The position numbers were made by a program, and so were the translations under genes. Under the pieces are notes generated by a model, which searched no databases, was not told where the DNA came from, and worked only from the letters and a program-made list of their open reading frames with translations. Source: Brachypodius melanocephalos (lineage: Eukaryota > Chordata > Aves > Passeriformes > Pycnonotidae). Taken from it: 64,000 bases of DNA. The stretch covers positions 6,905,233 to 6,969,232 of the forward strand of contig VZSR01001854.1 in the NCBI GenBank assembly GCA_013398615.1, read 5' to 3'. Shown here one piece after another: positions 23,001 through 35,713 of the stretch; within the stretch, counting starts at the first letter, position 1, and each line of letters opens with the position of its first letter.

Positions 23001-25162
23001 CAGATAAGAATTCAAGTGAAGCCAGGCACTCAGGTTACTTTAGAGCATGTCCCAAGATGGCAAGGATGGTTGAAATTTTACATCTGCTTGTTTGAAGACC
23101 TGGTCAACAAATATAGAGGAGCAAATTACAGACCAACCCTTTGAGTGAGGACAGCTGTGTAAGACACAAAGAGGGAATCTATTGTGCTTTGAATTTCTTT
23201 GGTCTGTGACCTTCGGTGACAACATGCTGCCAGCAAGTGGGATTCTATTGATGCAGTCCTCCACCCCTGGCAAAATAAGAACAAGGTTCCCCAATAATGA
23301 GTTTAATATTAAAACTTGTTCAGAGAGAGTTTTTTTCAGGTTCTCACTGAAAGTCGTGCTTGGCTTTATGGTTTGTCACAGCTGACATGATTCTTAATCA
23401 GAGCTCCTTTAAAAACACAGTGAATAGATAATAATATCTGGAAAACTAGGACATTAAAACTTTGATTCACATTACACATCTCTCTAGTCTTATCATGCAT
23501 TATGCATAGCTGTACTATATTTTGAAGGGAACTGCTGTGACGTGTTTTCAGTGTGAGATATACGCATGACTACAGTCCATGGCACATCAAAAAAACCAGG
23601 ATTCTGATCTGTGAAAGATGTTCACATAATTAGCCAAAACTGCAATACAGGAACATTTTGCCCCAAACCAGAAATATTTTGGGTTGATAATGAAACAGTT
23701 GGATTCCATATTAACACAAGCATATTTTGTGGGATTTACAGTTTATGTGCATCAGCAGCCCAGTGTCAAGGAAAATTAGTTTCCCTAAAACTCCGGTTTG
23801 TCAAGTGAAGCCTGTCATTGGAATTACCCAAACTCCAGTTAGTATGCAATAAAGATCCATAGCTGCCTACTTTTATCGTGTTAGTTTTGCTTTTAAAAGC
23901 AATGGTAATTATTGACAAATTGGTATTGACTCTGATCTCTTTAGCTGTTATGTAGATAAATTTTCATCCTTTTAATTTACTTGGCAGTGTTAACATCATA
24001 TCCCCACTATAATGATGTGACTGAATTTAAAGATTCATAAATTCATTACTGCAGTACATATCAAGGTTAAAAGAGGGAGAATTCCCTTATCAGTATGAAG
24101 GACTCGTACAGTTTACAGCAATACTAGATGAAATTACCCTTTTGTCTTTCAATAAGCAGAAATCTCCTGCAGTGGCAAATGTTCATAATGGACTGTTTAA
24201 TCTTGACAATCATCTGAAAAGCATCTAATTCAATTAAAGCTTTAGGCCAACGTGATCTCTCTTTTCACAATTAAATATTTATGTTAACACACATATCACT
24301 TAATTGGCATAACATATCAAAGGATATTAAATGATTGTACAGTGTGCAAGGACTGAAAAAAAGGCTCTAGCACAGGTTTAAAAGTCTTTTCTCTATTAAA
24401 CACTAAGTAAAAAATTGCAAGAGTAAGAAAGGTCATCAAAGATACAATAATAAGCAAAAATTAAGAAAACTGAGAATTTAATGATCATTAGCTCTATGCT
24501 ACCACTATGCTAACTGCTGGCAGTACAAGCTGTATGACAAGTCACCAGAACTGCTGCATTCACAGAAGCCACATTAACTAAAGCTGGAATTGAGGGAAGG
24601 AACAGGAGCAGAGACTAGAGAGCTCTTAGACTCAACAGTAGGTCTATGTATTCCCGGTCATTAATCACTGCTGAACACTTGATTCCAGAGCTGTGCCAAA
24701 GAAGCTGTAAGTGGCACAATGCAATCTATGTCAACGTGAACGGTATAACAAAACAATATTTACAGCCTACATCATCTCAACAAAAATCAAAAGAATGTAT
24801 CACATTTTATTCAATTATCTGGCAGAGCCACACAGAATTTATATGTGACAAAACCACACTAATTGGAAACATAATTTTCAGGCTTTTTTATGCCTTTTTC
24901 CTGTGGAATTAGAACATATCTTTGGAGGAAGGAGGTGAGAATTTGTCTGAATAGTTGCTAAAATTAACAGAAATGTGCAGTTACAGGCCATCTCTTCAGT
25001 TAACAAGGACTTACTGATACCATTTTATTCAGAGAGAAGTTGACTTCTACACTACCAAGTACCTCAATGGGGAACATTCAAACAATTTAATGGAGAAAAA
25101 TAGTAAATAAACCTATTACATACTACTTCTTGAGGTCTTGCAGGGTGTACTGTTAAAACCAC

Positions 25163-25177
25163 TTTTTTTTTTTTTTT
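25163..25177. repeat. T15 homopolymer
   Basis: Fifteen T residues follow aaccac. It could be the complement of an old poly(A) tail, but no retrosequence is recognisable on its 3' side. Confidence 0.9.
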
Positions 25178-25350
25178 AATTTATCTATCAAAGGCATAAG
25201 AAAAAAAATTAACTTGTGTTGTCAGTCAGGACCACTTCAAGGGATTAGCTGTGATGTAGATATGTGTGATTACCCATTTATACAGCCATTTGGAAGTGTA
25301 AAAGCTATTAATTGGTGTTGCAAATATTAGCAAATAAAGCCTGTTTAAGC

Positions 25351-25368
25351 TAAAGTGTCGACACTTTA
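25351..25368. repeat. Perfect 18-bp palindrome centred on GTCGAC
   Basis: The sequence taaagtgtcgacacttta equals its own reverse complement. The symmetry extends outward as agc on the left and gct on the right if one extra A is allowed. It contains a CpG, uncommon in this window, inside a GTCGAC core. A bound homodimer site or chance are both possible. Confidence 0.9.
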
Positions 25369-27014
25369 AGCTGGCATGAACAGATGCTGCTACCAAATGT
25401 AGCCCTGGATCTCTCAGCTAACATTGCTGCCTTTGTGGGTGTCACCCACGCTGGTTCCTTCCAGAAGCACTTGTGGTAACACCAGAGAAAATATAGGCTA
25501 AGAAATAAAGCAATTGGGTGGAAGGAGGGCAGGATCTCTTCCTTCAGTGGCAGTAGAAGCTTAAAGTTCTTCATCTCATGTCCACCCTCTATCCTAGAAG
25601 CAGAAAAGGAAGCAAACCCCAAACCAGAGGAACCCTTCATTCTACATTCCAGAATTATCTGCCACACCTAACCAAGAGCATGCTTCCAATTATTTGCTAA
25701 TGAAAGAAGAAAATATGACACCTTGTTAGAAATTACAGCAACAAACACTAGAATTGAAGCGCTTCTTATAGGAGAGCATACCAAAGAATGAGTAACAAGT
25801 ATCTAGCAAATAAGGAGAATTATGTCTGTGAGAAGACAAGTGAATTTTAGAAATGGAGTTGTGCTGTGCAGAGCCAAAAATGGAGACACGAGGTGCAAAT
25901 CTAGTAATATCCCAAAAATGAAACATAAAATCATGTAAGCATCACTAGTTATTTTAGCCATATACTTCTCAGAAATACAGTCTGTGTGCTCTCCCAAGGG
26001 TTTATTTTTAAAATGATGCCAATATCTAGTATTCATCTCAGACATCAGTGAGTTTGGAAAAGCCTGCTCCTTATACACAGCCTGATGACTACTGCACTTA
26101 CTAGCACTTTTACAGGAGCAGCTGTTTATGACTCTTTCCAGCACATCTCTTTGCACATTCCTTTGGCTATTTGCAATGAACTTTCTCACACTGAATTCCT
26201 CTAAAGCAGAATATATGCCATTCATCAGGGTTCTACAGCTATATTTTACAATTAAGAACAACATTTTTTCCTCTGACCACCTTTAGAAACAGAAGGAAGT
26301 ATAGATGAAGGATTTATTAAGGAAACTTAAATCTAAGGTAGACAGAGTAGATGAAGGTTTTCTTCAGAAGTATAATGTGAAATGGCTGCACTTGATCGTA
26401 ATGTATAGTTCAGTATTCTGTCTTTAATAGTAGTGAACAACAGATACTTGTGGTGATAAAACAATTAAGAATCAGTCAAACAAAGAAATGTTGTAATCAT
26501 TGTGTTTGGGATTTTCTGAGCCTGGACTGTTTTATCCTTATTCAATCTTGAGACATCAATTTGCAACATTTTTTTAAAATAAGCATTGAAACCATACATA
26601 CTTTCAGCACCTAAAATAGTGTAGAATTTTAAAAATTCTGCAACTTCTTTTGATGACTTCTGTTTCTTGTGTTATCAGAAACACTGAACACTTGGTTTTC
26701 TTAAACAGAACTCTTTCATATTCAACCATATCATGTCTCAGTTTTCTCTTTTCAAAGGTGACAAACTAGGCAATAAAATAATAGATGATTTTCAGTGTTG
26801 ATAAATTCAATTTAATACATACAGAGAAAAAAAATGCCCGTTTTGCTCTTCAAATACCCTGTTAGGTCTGAACTAGCTACTGCTGTTGATGAAACAGGTC
26901 TCAAAATCAGCATGGACAAATTTAGTCAGTTTTAGTGTTGGTCAAAAGAACAAATATATCAGGATTGATAACCTGTAAAGGAACAGAAAACAAAACACAC
27001 CCAAAATTTGTCTT

Positions 27015-27047
<33 letters not shown>
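27015..27047. repeat. (CTA)11 microsatellite
   Basis: Eleven perfect CTA units, followed by a degenerate aacaactaataatgataata stretch and then AT-rich sequence with ttg and tta repeats to about 27150. Confidence 0.95.
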
Positions 27048-27274
27048 AACAACTAATAATGATAATAGCAAAAGTAATATCAAAATATTTTTGTATTGTT
27101 ATTTATATTGATATTTATACTATTGTTGTTGTTATTTGTTTTTATTATTATGCCAAATTAAACAAATAGCATGGCTCTGTGTCTCCAGTGATTCACAGAG
27201 TTCTGCTCCACACTCTGAGAGAAAAAATAGAGTCAGACGCAACAAGGTGTATATTATACACTACAGCAAACAGA
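27048..27274. other. AT-rich spacer
   Basis: Low-complexity A/T sequence up to about 27150, then a short unique stretch leading into a CR1 copy. No gene was seen. Confidence 0.6.
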
Positions 27275-27985
27275 GATCTCAACAGGTTGGAAGACTGGGC
27301 CAACAGGAATTGTGTAGTATTTAACAAAGATATTTACAGGATCCCAAATCTGTGATGGAATAACCCCAAGTATCAGTACAGGCCAAGGAGTGACTGACTG
27401 GCTGAGCTGTGCATCCTTGCAGCAATGAAACCAAAGTAGGGCCTGGACTGCAGCAGCCAAAGTAAACCCAGCAGATGAAAGTTTATCACTGCTTTGGTTG
27501 GTATTTGTTAGGTCACACTTGGAATACTGTGTCAGTTCTGGACTTCCACTTCAAAAGAGACATGGAAGTACTGGAGACGGGTCAGTGAAGGGCCACCAAG
27601 CTGATGCCTGCTGAAAGGTGAAAGAAATTCAGCTTGCTCAACTGAAAGGGAGGGGGGCGTGTAACCACATGCTCTCAGTATCTAGAGAGGGGCTATAGAG
27701 AAGACTGACATACTCTTTTCACAAGGACACAGCAAGAGGAAAAGAAACAATGAGCATCAGTTGCTTCAAAAGGCAATTTCATCAGACTACATGAAAAAGT
27801 TATCCACTGTGAGAACAACCAAACATTGGAACAGGCTGTCTAGAGAAGTTGTAGAATCTCCCTTACTGGAAGTATTTCAAGACTTGTCTTGTTGGGCCAA
27901 TGGATAGCTTGCTCCACAGCCCTGCTGTCAGCTGCAGGTGGGCTCAGATGACCTCCAGAGGCTCCTTCCAATCTAGGATTTTCCC
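27275..27985 (+). mobile_element. CR1 LINE fragment: end of ORF2 plus 3' region
   Basis: The match to CR1 starts near actgggccaacaggaa and proceeds in order. It passes ggaataacccc, ccagtacaggcc-like and gactggctg words, the segment around ggtcacacttggaatactgtgtcagttctgg, and gaagggccaccaagctgatg. It then passes cattggaacaggctgtctagagaag and ends near gatgacctccagaggctccttccaa. The order and strand fit the C-terminal part of ORF2 and the 3' untranslated region. It is heavily substituted, has many stops, and lacks the terminal 8-bp repeat, so it is an old copy. Confidence 0.85.
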
Positions 27986-28505
27986 TGCTTCTAGATGGGA
28001 GGGCAGCAGGCACCATGAAATTTCTGAAGCAGCTTCCACAGTGGACAAGAAACAGCAGAGCAGCGCTTTTTAACAATGAAAAGACAGAGGACAGAAATAT
28101 GGGAGACTGAGATTTACAGGATCATGAAAGACCCAGAGAAGATAAGTAGGGAACAGATACTCAGACTTTTTCACAGTACAGGAAGGAGGAGATATAAAAT
28201 GAAATTTTCAAAGGGAAGGCTTGAAAGACACCAAAGTACTTTTACCCACAAAACATAACTGACCTGTGAAACACACTGACTTATATTTTCTGAGTATCAA
28301 AAGAATAAAGGGAATCAAAAAGCCATGCCAAAATGAGTCCATCAAGGGCTGCTAATAGGAAAATTGCAGAATCAAACGCTGGACAGGAAGTCACCAAGTG
28401 CAGAAGTGACAGAGCACAGAGATTATGTGACAGTGAGGCTCATGGGATGAACTCAGACCTTTTCTGAAAGGATTTTACATATTTGGAAAACAGAAATTCA
28501 TGGGG

Positions 28506-28544
28506 AAAATGAGAATATTTTACACAAAAATGAGAATATTTTAC
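28506..28544. repeat. Tandem duplication, 21-bp period
   Basis: An 18-base stretch (aaaatgagaatattttac) occurs twice without mismatch, separated by acaa less one base of overlap, giving a 21-bp period. It looks like a recent local duplication. Confidence 0.85.
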
Positions 28545-29048
28545 CTAAAAAAGAAATTCTCATGTCTTCCTGTCATGTCTGAATCAGGACATGTTTTGGT
28601 GGTGTTGTTTTAGTTGTTGTCATGTTTTCTTTCCCTGTGGTGGTTTTTTTTTAAATTTTCTTTCTTTTACTTGTACTTTTTAAAATGTTTTCACTAAAAA
28701 GCTTAATTCTTTTCCTGAGGAAAAAATTAAATCCCATGAAATAGATGAAGTTTCTAAGCTCTTGGATAGCTGACTACATGACAATGAACATTTGCCCTAT
28801 TTTTCTTTTTTTATCTGATGCTGGAAGCACTGAGATGGAAGAAGGATCATGCATATGATTACAGCAACAGTGGGAATTCTCCTGGCTTTACAAATGAGAA
28901 CCATGGCTTACCACAGGGAAGCCACAGAATGCCTTAAGGCCCCGACTGCAGCAGCCTGTCTAAACCTGCTGTGCAGCAGAATTTGTTTCTTAAAATCCAC
29001 AATTTACATCTTTTTGCTGGAAGGGAGGTTGCACATTTTCCTATTAAA

Positions 29049-29073
29049 AAATAATAATAATAATAATAATAAA
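29049..29073. repeat. (AAT)8 microsatellite
   Basis: About eight perfect AAT units follow a short A run. Confidence 0.95.
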
Positions 29074-29566
29074 GTAGTAAAAGTGTGGATCTTATCAGTA
29101 GCCTTTGCTAAGTGTTTATTCCTTTCTTCTAACTGAAAGGCTCCAAGGGAAACCTGATTCATTTAAAAGTGAAAGATGAGCTGGTATGCATTTTGTTGGT
29201 AGCAAACAGATCAGGACGTGGTGCTGCAATGCTGCCCTGTCACAGCAGAGCTCTGGTTGGTTCATTTTCCCTGTCACACAAACTAACAGGTAGCTAAGGG
29301 TAGCTAAATTGCCCAGCTGCAGCAAAAAGGGTGCAGGACAGGATGGCCAAAACACCTGTCTCCATTGGGATCAAAGTAAGAATGTCACCTGCTTTAATTT
29401 CAGCCAAAATTTCCTATTCTTAGTGTTTCTATGAACTAATGCAGGGTAGAAGTACTGATACCAAAATTTCCTTAGGTTTTTACATATTGCCAACATTAAA
29501 GACTGGCCACTAAAATTGTTACTTAAAATAAAATCCATTTCTGAAAGGTCCAGATTTCCCTGCCAC

Positions 29567-29580
29567 TTTTTTTTTTTTTT
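29567..29580. repeat. T14 homopolymer
   Basis: Fourteen T residues between tgccac and gctgcag. Confidence 0.9.
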
Positions 29581-30219
29581 GCTGCAGTGAAGTACCAAAA
29601 TGAAATGGGAGTATTTTAGGATGATACACGACTTTCTACATTCACAGGCGTCCTGGCCCAACATTTTAACTGATTTTAAGGCTGTGCATTACAACCATTC
29701 TGTCAAAATATTGATAAGGAAGTCAAACATCCAGATTTGAGTCACTTACAGCACATGGCTCAACCACTTGCTTCCCAAAATAAATAGCAGAGAATTGCAT
29801 TTCTTTCTGCCTTGCTTTTTGAAAGTTCTTAAAAAATCAGAGGTCAATCAATGTGCCTGTTCATATATAAATGTCTCATTTATCAGATCCATTGTGAAGC
29901 GTCATTTTGCTCTCTTGTGATCAAATGCTGATTCTTGAAAGGATTCATTTCTGCTTATATAAAAATCTCTGTACATTCAATGAAAAGGAAACAGAATTTT
30001 CTTTTGCAGATGGTTGTAAGCAATTGTCTAAAAGTGCTGAAATTTGCTTTATTTCAAACCACTACATTAATTTCCTATTGTAGGGATTTGCAAACTGTAA
30101 TTTATCAATTTGTTTTCATTTATGACAGTCAATTGTGAACTTCAGCAGAGACATTCTCTGGGTTGCCTTGGTTTCATCATATAACAGATACATTTCTGTT
30201 TTCTGGTATGTTTGAATAG

Positions 30220-30342
30220 GCCAAGGAACTGGAACAAGAATATCCAGCAGATTATCTGGATTTTAAATACACAGGAAAAAAAAAAAAAAAAAAAAGAAGA
30301 AAGCCATCCAGCTCTACAGACTTGAATAACAATTTTAATCTG
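30220..30342 (+). other. Possible internal exon encoding a lysine run (low confidence)
   Basis: The interval is 123 bases, exactly 41 codons. It is preceded by a moderately T-rich stretch ending gaatag and followed by a GTGAGA donor. One frame is open across it: AKELEQEYPADYLDFKYTG, then a lysine run encoded by A20, then two arginines and KPSSSTDLNNNFNL. An in-frame TAG lies directly before it. The acidic-then-basic composition looks protein-like, but the A20 run could equally be a homopolymer in noncoding DNA. Any length error there would change the frame. I do not recognise the peptide. Confidence 0.12.
30276..30295. repeat. A20 homopolymer
   Basis: Twenty consecutive A residues, the longest pure A run seen in the window, followed by gaagaaag. 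It may be a retroposition tail or a lysine-coding run if the surrounding exon candidate is real. Confidence 0.9.
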
Positions 30343-33300
30343 GTGAGATTTAACATAGAAGTAGCAAATGTCAAGTTACATGGATGACCATGAAAGATTG
30401 CTGTGTGGGGCAATGGATTTTACAAGTCTTTTTTGAAAATCTAGGACAGAAAATCTTAGAATCAATAGATTAAGTAATGTTAATTGAATATATGCACTGT
30501 TTTAAGATGTTCTTCTCACTTATTAAAAAAAAGATGAGTCAGTGATAGAATAAATATACTATATCCTATATTCTACTAAATACAGAATGTAAATATACTC
30601 TTTCAAAAATGAAGAGAACAATTTATTTAATCTGAAATTAGGATCCATTTAAATTGATCACAAATTATTCTTTAAACACTGCTTTTTTTTTAAGAATAAA
30701 TAAACCAGATTAGCATTATTCTAATTCAGTTTCAAATATCTTTGGCTCCATTTTGCTGTTATTTGGAATACATTTGACAAAGTGGAAAAGGTTTTTTGAT
30801 CTGTTCCATTGAGATGATGAGCTATTACAAGCAGATAATCAATGAGTTTCAGATATGATTGTCAGCTTTTTAAACACAAACAGAAAATCAAACTTTGAAG
30901 AGGAACAGAACTGATGTTATAATCCTGTGATCCTAACTCAAGTTGCCTTTTCAGTCACTATAAATATAAAAAACACAAAATAAAACTACTGAGTGCTCTA
31001 CAGCTGCTGCATTTATAATACCCCAAGGTGCATTTTTTTTGTCAAATGGCTTTTAAAATCCATCTACGTTGCAGTAATGGAAGCATGCAGCAATTAATCA
31101 CAAGCTAATTTTTAAAATGGAAGGCCTAGAGGATAAAACACCAACTTTTTCACTAACATCAGCCCCACATACACACATTAGCAAGTGGCATCCACAGTAT
31201 TCAAAAACTACAAAATGTTACATTCTCTCACCATTTTCTCTCAAGCTGGCAATCTGTGCCTAACACAAGGATTTATGAGTCAGCAGTTCATTTGCATGTT
31301 ACCCCAGAAAATGAGAAAATGGTTGTTTTTGTTTGGGTTTAGGGTTGTTTTTAAGGAGACTAAAAAGGGAAAATTATAATCAGGCTTGATTACTCTAAAA
31401 CAACAGATCATTCAGATCATATACAATCAGTTTATCAGACCTGAAATGCAAGCATATGAAAATGTGTGCATGGTTATTGTTATGCAATATTTCTAGCTAT
31501 TTTACTTTCATATTTCACCTAGGATGTGATATTGTGAATACTGAAAGATTTCTGTATTTGAAACTGCAATTAAATTCTGATCAGTGTAAGTCAAATGCCT
31601 TCATACATACATTTGGTTGGTTCCATTATCCAGTAAAGGTAACTGCAGGAGCTGATCTCTTTTCAGGACAGATCCTACCTGCACACATACAGAAATGTCC
31701 AGCATCTAAAATTCTACTCCATCCTGGCCTGTTTGCAACTCAGCATCCTGACATTTCTTATGGGATTTTGTGTTTTCAAACATGATAAGGTCAATCCCCC
31801 ACCACATCCATAAATCAGTGGAACATATGAAGTAAAGAGTCTGAGTGGGAGCATTCTTACCTCCCTGAGCTGGTTCTTTGCAGTTCCTAGTACAATTTAA
31901 TCCAGTCTTGCTGCACAGCAAGAAATGACCACATGAAATAATGGGGTGGCACACTGGCCAGGAGTGCAACATTTGTCCAAACTTAAAGGAGAAAATAGTG
32001 CAATTCCCCAGATCTCCCAGCTATTTGTTGTTTGGCTGTGCTTTTTCTTCAGCACTTCCCTTGTCTGGGCACCTGAGGCTGGAGCAAGAAAACAGGCTAA
32101 CCTGGCCATGGCTATCCAAAATTATGACTGGACTCAGACCACTGTCTGAGATATAAGTAAATTTTTCTGGTCAGATTTTCCTGCCTGACCTTACTTTGTT
32201 TACAGACCACAGAGTTTTGCTATATTTCAGTTACAAATACCTTTTTGGTTACTAATACTTTCTGCAGATAACTCAATGCTCTAGACTGTAAACCCTTGCT
32301 TTTTTTATCCCCCAAATCACATCATGCCATGCTCTCAGCCAGTAATTTTCCTTCAAATTCAGTTCTGCCCTTCTTCCATGGGCTGAGCTTATTTACTCCC
32401 CCTACGACAGAGGGAAACACCAGGGAAATTTTCCCTTCATTCCTTTTTGTATTAAGGGATAGAAAGGAGAGCAGGATACAGGCTAGAGTTTGGTCCCAGG
32501 ATGTGGGATATCACAGCAGGGCAGTGTTAGGTTAAATGCAGCTTCTCTTTTGTTCTCTCTAAACATATTTTGCTGCACAAGGGAAGAAGAATACCTATAA
32601 TGTGATTTAGATAGATTATTCTAAATACTGCACTGTAACCCAATTTTGTAGTCATTCTGAATGCTTCTTCCCAGACAAGAGGTGATCCTCAGCAGTGCTT
32701 GTGATTTACCTGCTAAAGTCAGTGAACTCCTGCTTGTCAGAAAAGAGACCACCAGGCCCCACTTTTTCACTTCTGGATTCTTTTCACAAGCTGGAAAAGA
32801 AGCTCTCTTCTATGTCTATTGATAATATGCCAGCAATTCCTAAAATTATTTTAATTCTAGATTCAGGAGTCACTGCACTAGCATGTTAGGAAGAAAATAT
32901 ATTTTAATGCAACCCAAACTACAGCAAATAGTTTGCTTGGTTAATTTTAATAAAAACATCATTTATCTTGATCCCAGCACCTCACACTCTACTAAGAGGT
33001 TCTCTTCTACATTAATGAGGAAAAGAGGGTTTTTTCTTCCTTTGAAGGCACATATAAATAAGTTTACTTTTCCACAGAGAAACAAGCAACACATCAAAAA
33101 ACAGACCTGCTTCTTAAAAGGTTACTGCCTGCATCATCCTCCTTTGTCATAAAATTAGTTAAAGCCAGGGCAAGTGTGAGCCCTGAGAGATTAATTTGTC
33201 TTCAAAAGAAACAAAAAATGGACTATATGAAGCGACAAACAATGGTGAGCCATGAAATTTGAGGGCAACAACTGACTGCCCAGCACACATGGAAGCAAGA

Positions 33301-33444
33301 TTGTGATAAAGGTGGAAATGTCCACTTTTCAACATGACGTGCCCACTGGTTAAATCCTGTCTGGTGTTTGCCATTAAAGTTGATAATATGGATCAAATAA
33401 GAGGGAGAAGTTGAGTTAGGTCATAAATATTCCATTCCAAAAGG

Positions 33445-33460
33445 AAAAAAAAAAAAAAAA
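33445..33460. repeat. A16 homopolymer
   Basis: Sixteen A residues between ccaaaagg and gcaacaacc. No associated retrosequence was recognised. Confidence 0.9.
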
Positions 33461-35713
33461 GCAACAACCTTTATTACTTCCACTTCAAAAGTCAATAACC
33501 ATCATTTTACCTATGAAAATGTTCATGATTATGCTTCTAAGATTTTATATAAATGTCTTGAAACTACCTCAAATTGCAAGTGAATTGCTACAGAGATAAA
33601 ACCTCACTGAGATTTCAAGATGGAATTATGGCAAGAAAAACTGTCAGAATCGAACCCCTTACAGACATATTTAAATACGGTGAAGTCAGCATTTCTATCA
33701 ATAACTGCAACCAACTTATAACAATGACAATATAGAGAATAATAATTATTCATTTTCCAATGACAGTAACACAGAAAGAAGTTTTGTTTGAGTAAATAAT
33801 ATCCCTGATTTTGCCTTCAAGATACTACTGCAGCTTTAAGGCTTCCTATTTAACAGGATGTGTGGGGGTTTTAGTGGGGACATAAAAAGCGTTGGAATTT
33901 TGTGCCATTTAAAAATCTAATTTCAATTTGGATTTCATTTCCTGCTAATAAATCCAGAATAACACTTTTATGTTGTTTGACAAAACTATAAAACTGTCCA
34001 CAAATATATCAACTGCTCCTCCTTAAGTGGTGCTCTCACATGAGCATTCCTCTCACCCCACAGAACAGACGTCATGTCATTTTAAAATACCTAATTCTAA
34101 GTTAGGAACATCAGTAAAGCTGAATTACAAAAACCAAGCAGTTGTTGGCAGACAATATAAACAATTTGTCTAAACTGTTTTCCCACTGATATACTTCCAA
34201 TTTCTGTCCTCAAACCCCCTCACACTTAATCTGTGATTTATTCTCCAAACTATGGCTTCAAAAACAATGTAGTAGTCCATTTTGGAACAGGAGGAGGTGA
34301 AGCACTGTTTTTGGAGTTTCATTTAAATGTGACATTTTAGAGAATTTTGGTCTCAGTATTGCTTCCACTGAAATCATTGGGAGTTTCTATACAGATATTA
34401 GCGGGACAAAAATAGGGTGTAGGATTCCGATGGGACAGGTTTAGATTTCCAGAATTATGTAGTTTACTCCTGATGAATACAGGTAGAAAGCAGTCAACTC
34501 ATCAGAGCACTTCCATTGCACAGCAACATACAATTATATGTACGTACTAAAGCTGGCAATGGTCATTAACAGAAAAGGATTAAATATTTATTTTTATAAA
34601 TAATTTCTGTACACTCTTTCTTCCTGCAGCTTTGTTCCAGAGACAGAATGAAATAGTGTTGCTTGGTATTGTATTCTGTTATGGAAATTAATATACTGTA
34701 ATATATTGGAATTGCTGGTGAAAAGGAAATTACAATTTCCAAAGAGTTCTGGAGAGGAGTGAGTGCCATGAAGGCTTTGCCTAGGACTGTTACTGCCAGT
34801 CAATTATGTTGGCGAAACTCTAATCTTTCTTAGAGAGACAGAATTTCATACAGAAACTCCACCAAAACCTTCATCTGAGAACAAAGTGACATTTTTACCC
34901 AAAAGTAGTTGCCCACTCAATATCAAGCTTAAAATCAAGATTCCTCTTTTGGCTTTTCCTGGCTTTGGATTACTTTTATATTCAGTATGAAAGCAGTCAA
35001 AAGTCACTGCACAATCTGATAGTGTTTGGTATCTGCCTACCCAGACTCTTTTCTTAAATTCATACTCATCTGTATATGTATTAAAAGTGATTTTTCATAT
35101 TGTCCACAGATTTGTGATAACTATGCTAACATGCAACATTATTGCAATGTTTTTGTTTTGATTTCTGATTGCAATCAACTGTTCATCTTTTTCATTGTCT
35201 GTTGAAGAAGCGCACACTAGACCTAATTAATGTTTCTATCATGTAACAGGCAACATCCACTACAGGAGGATTTCATTTGGGCTGTCAGAAGCAATACTAC
35301 ACCAAATGAAAGCACACTCAATGCAATTTTTAAGCATGATAATAGATACTATGCACGGGTTTTTTTCTTTTTGCATGTAGATAATTTCTAAGTTCCAAAC
35401 TTAGCCGGGGTGCAGGTTGTGACCAGGGATGTGCATACATTAATTTGGAAACAGTTGTAGATCTCAGTTCCAGAAAACAGTAGGAAAAAAAATCTGGCAT
35501 TCTTCAATAAAAGAGGAGGACTATTTCAGTATTTTCAGTAAGGAGCAGTGACTGGCACCTCCATCTCGGTAACACACAGACAGATTTTCATATCCTTGTA
35601 CCAGCTTGTACCTTCTTTGGCCCACGAGCCAAATTTAATCCATGGGAAAATGCCACTGATTAAAATCACTGCTTATAAAAAGCTGAACTTGGAAGAACCT
35701 ATGGAGATACTCA

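Larger units (their letters stand above)
20067..27014. other. Unique AT-rich sequence, no gene called
   Basis: No mobile element was recognised. A GC-enriched patch at about 21080-21830 contains a 112-codon reverse-strand frame (21207-21545) without a known domain. A 153-codon reverse-strand frame (25803-26264) is within chance expectation for this base composition. A run of 15 T lies at 25163-25177 and a perfect 18-bp palindrome at 25351-25368. The segment 24000-24330 is rich in TAAT words and could be conserved noncoding DNA, which I cannot test here. Confidence 0.55.
27986..35713. other. Unique AT-rich sequence, no gene called
   Basis: Contains an 18-bp direct repeat pair at 28506-28544, an (AAT)8 microsatellite at 29049-29073, T14 at 29567-29580, A20 at 30276-30295 and A16 at 33445-33460. 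A weak exon candidate is noted at 30220-30342. The stretch 31015-31130 has a conserved-noncoding look (homeodomain-type caattaat and ctaattttt words). No protein family was recognised. Confidence 0.55.

Noticed and set aside
25803..26264. 153-codon reverse-strand open frame
   Set aside because: No domain is recognised, and its length is near chance expectation for AT-rich DNA of this size.
31863..31915. Reverse-strand ~50-bp interval between an acceptor-like tract and GTAAGA
   Set aside because: Very short with a weaker donor, and indistinguishable from the expected chance pairs.
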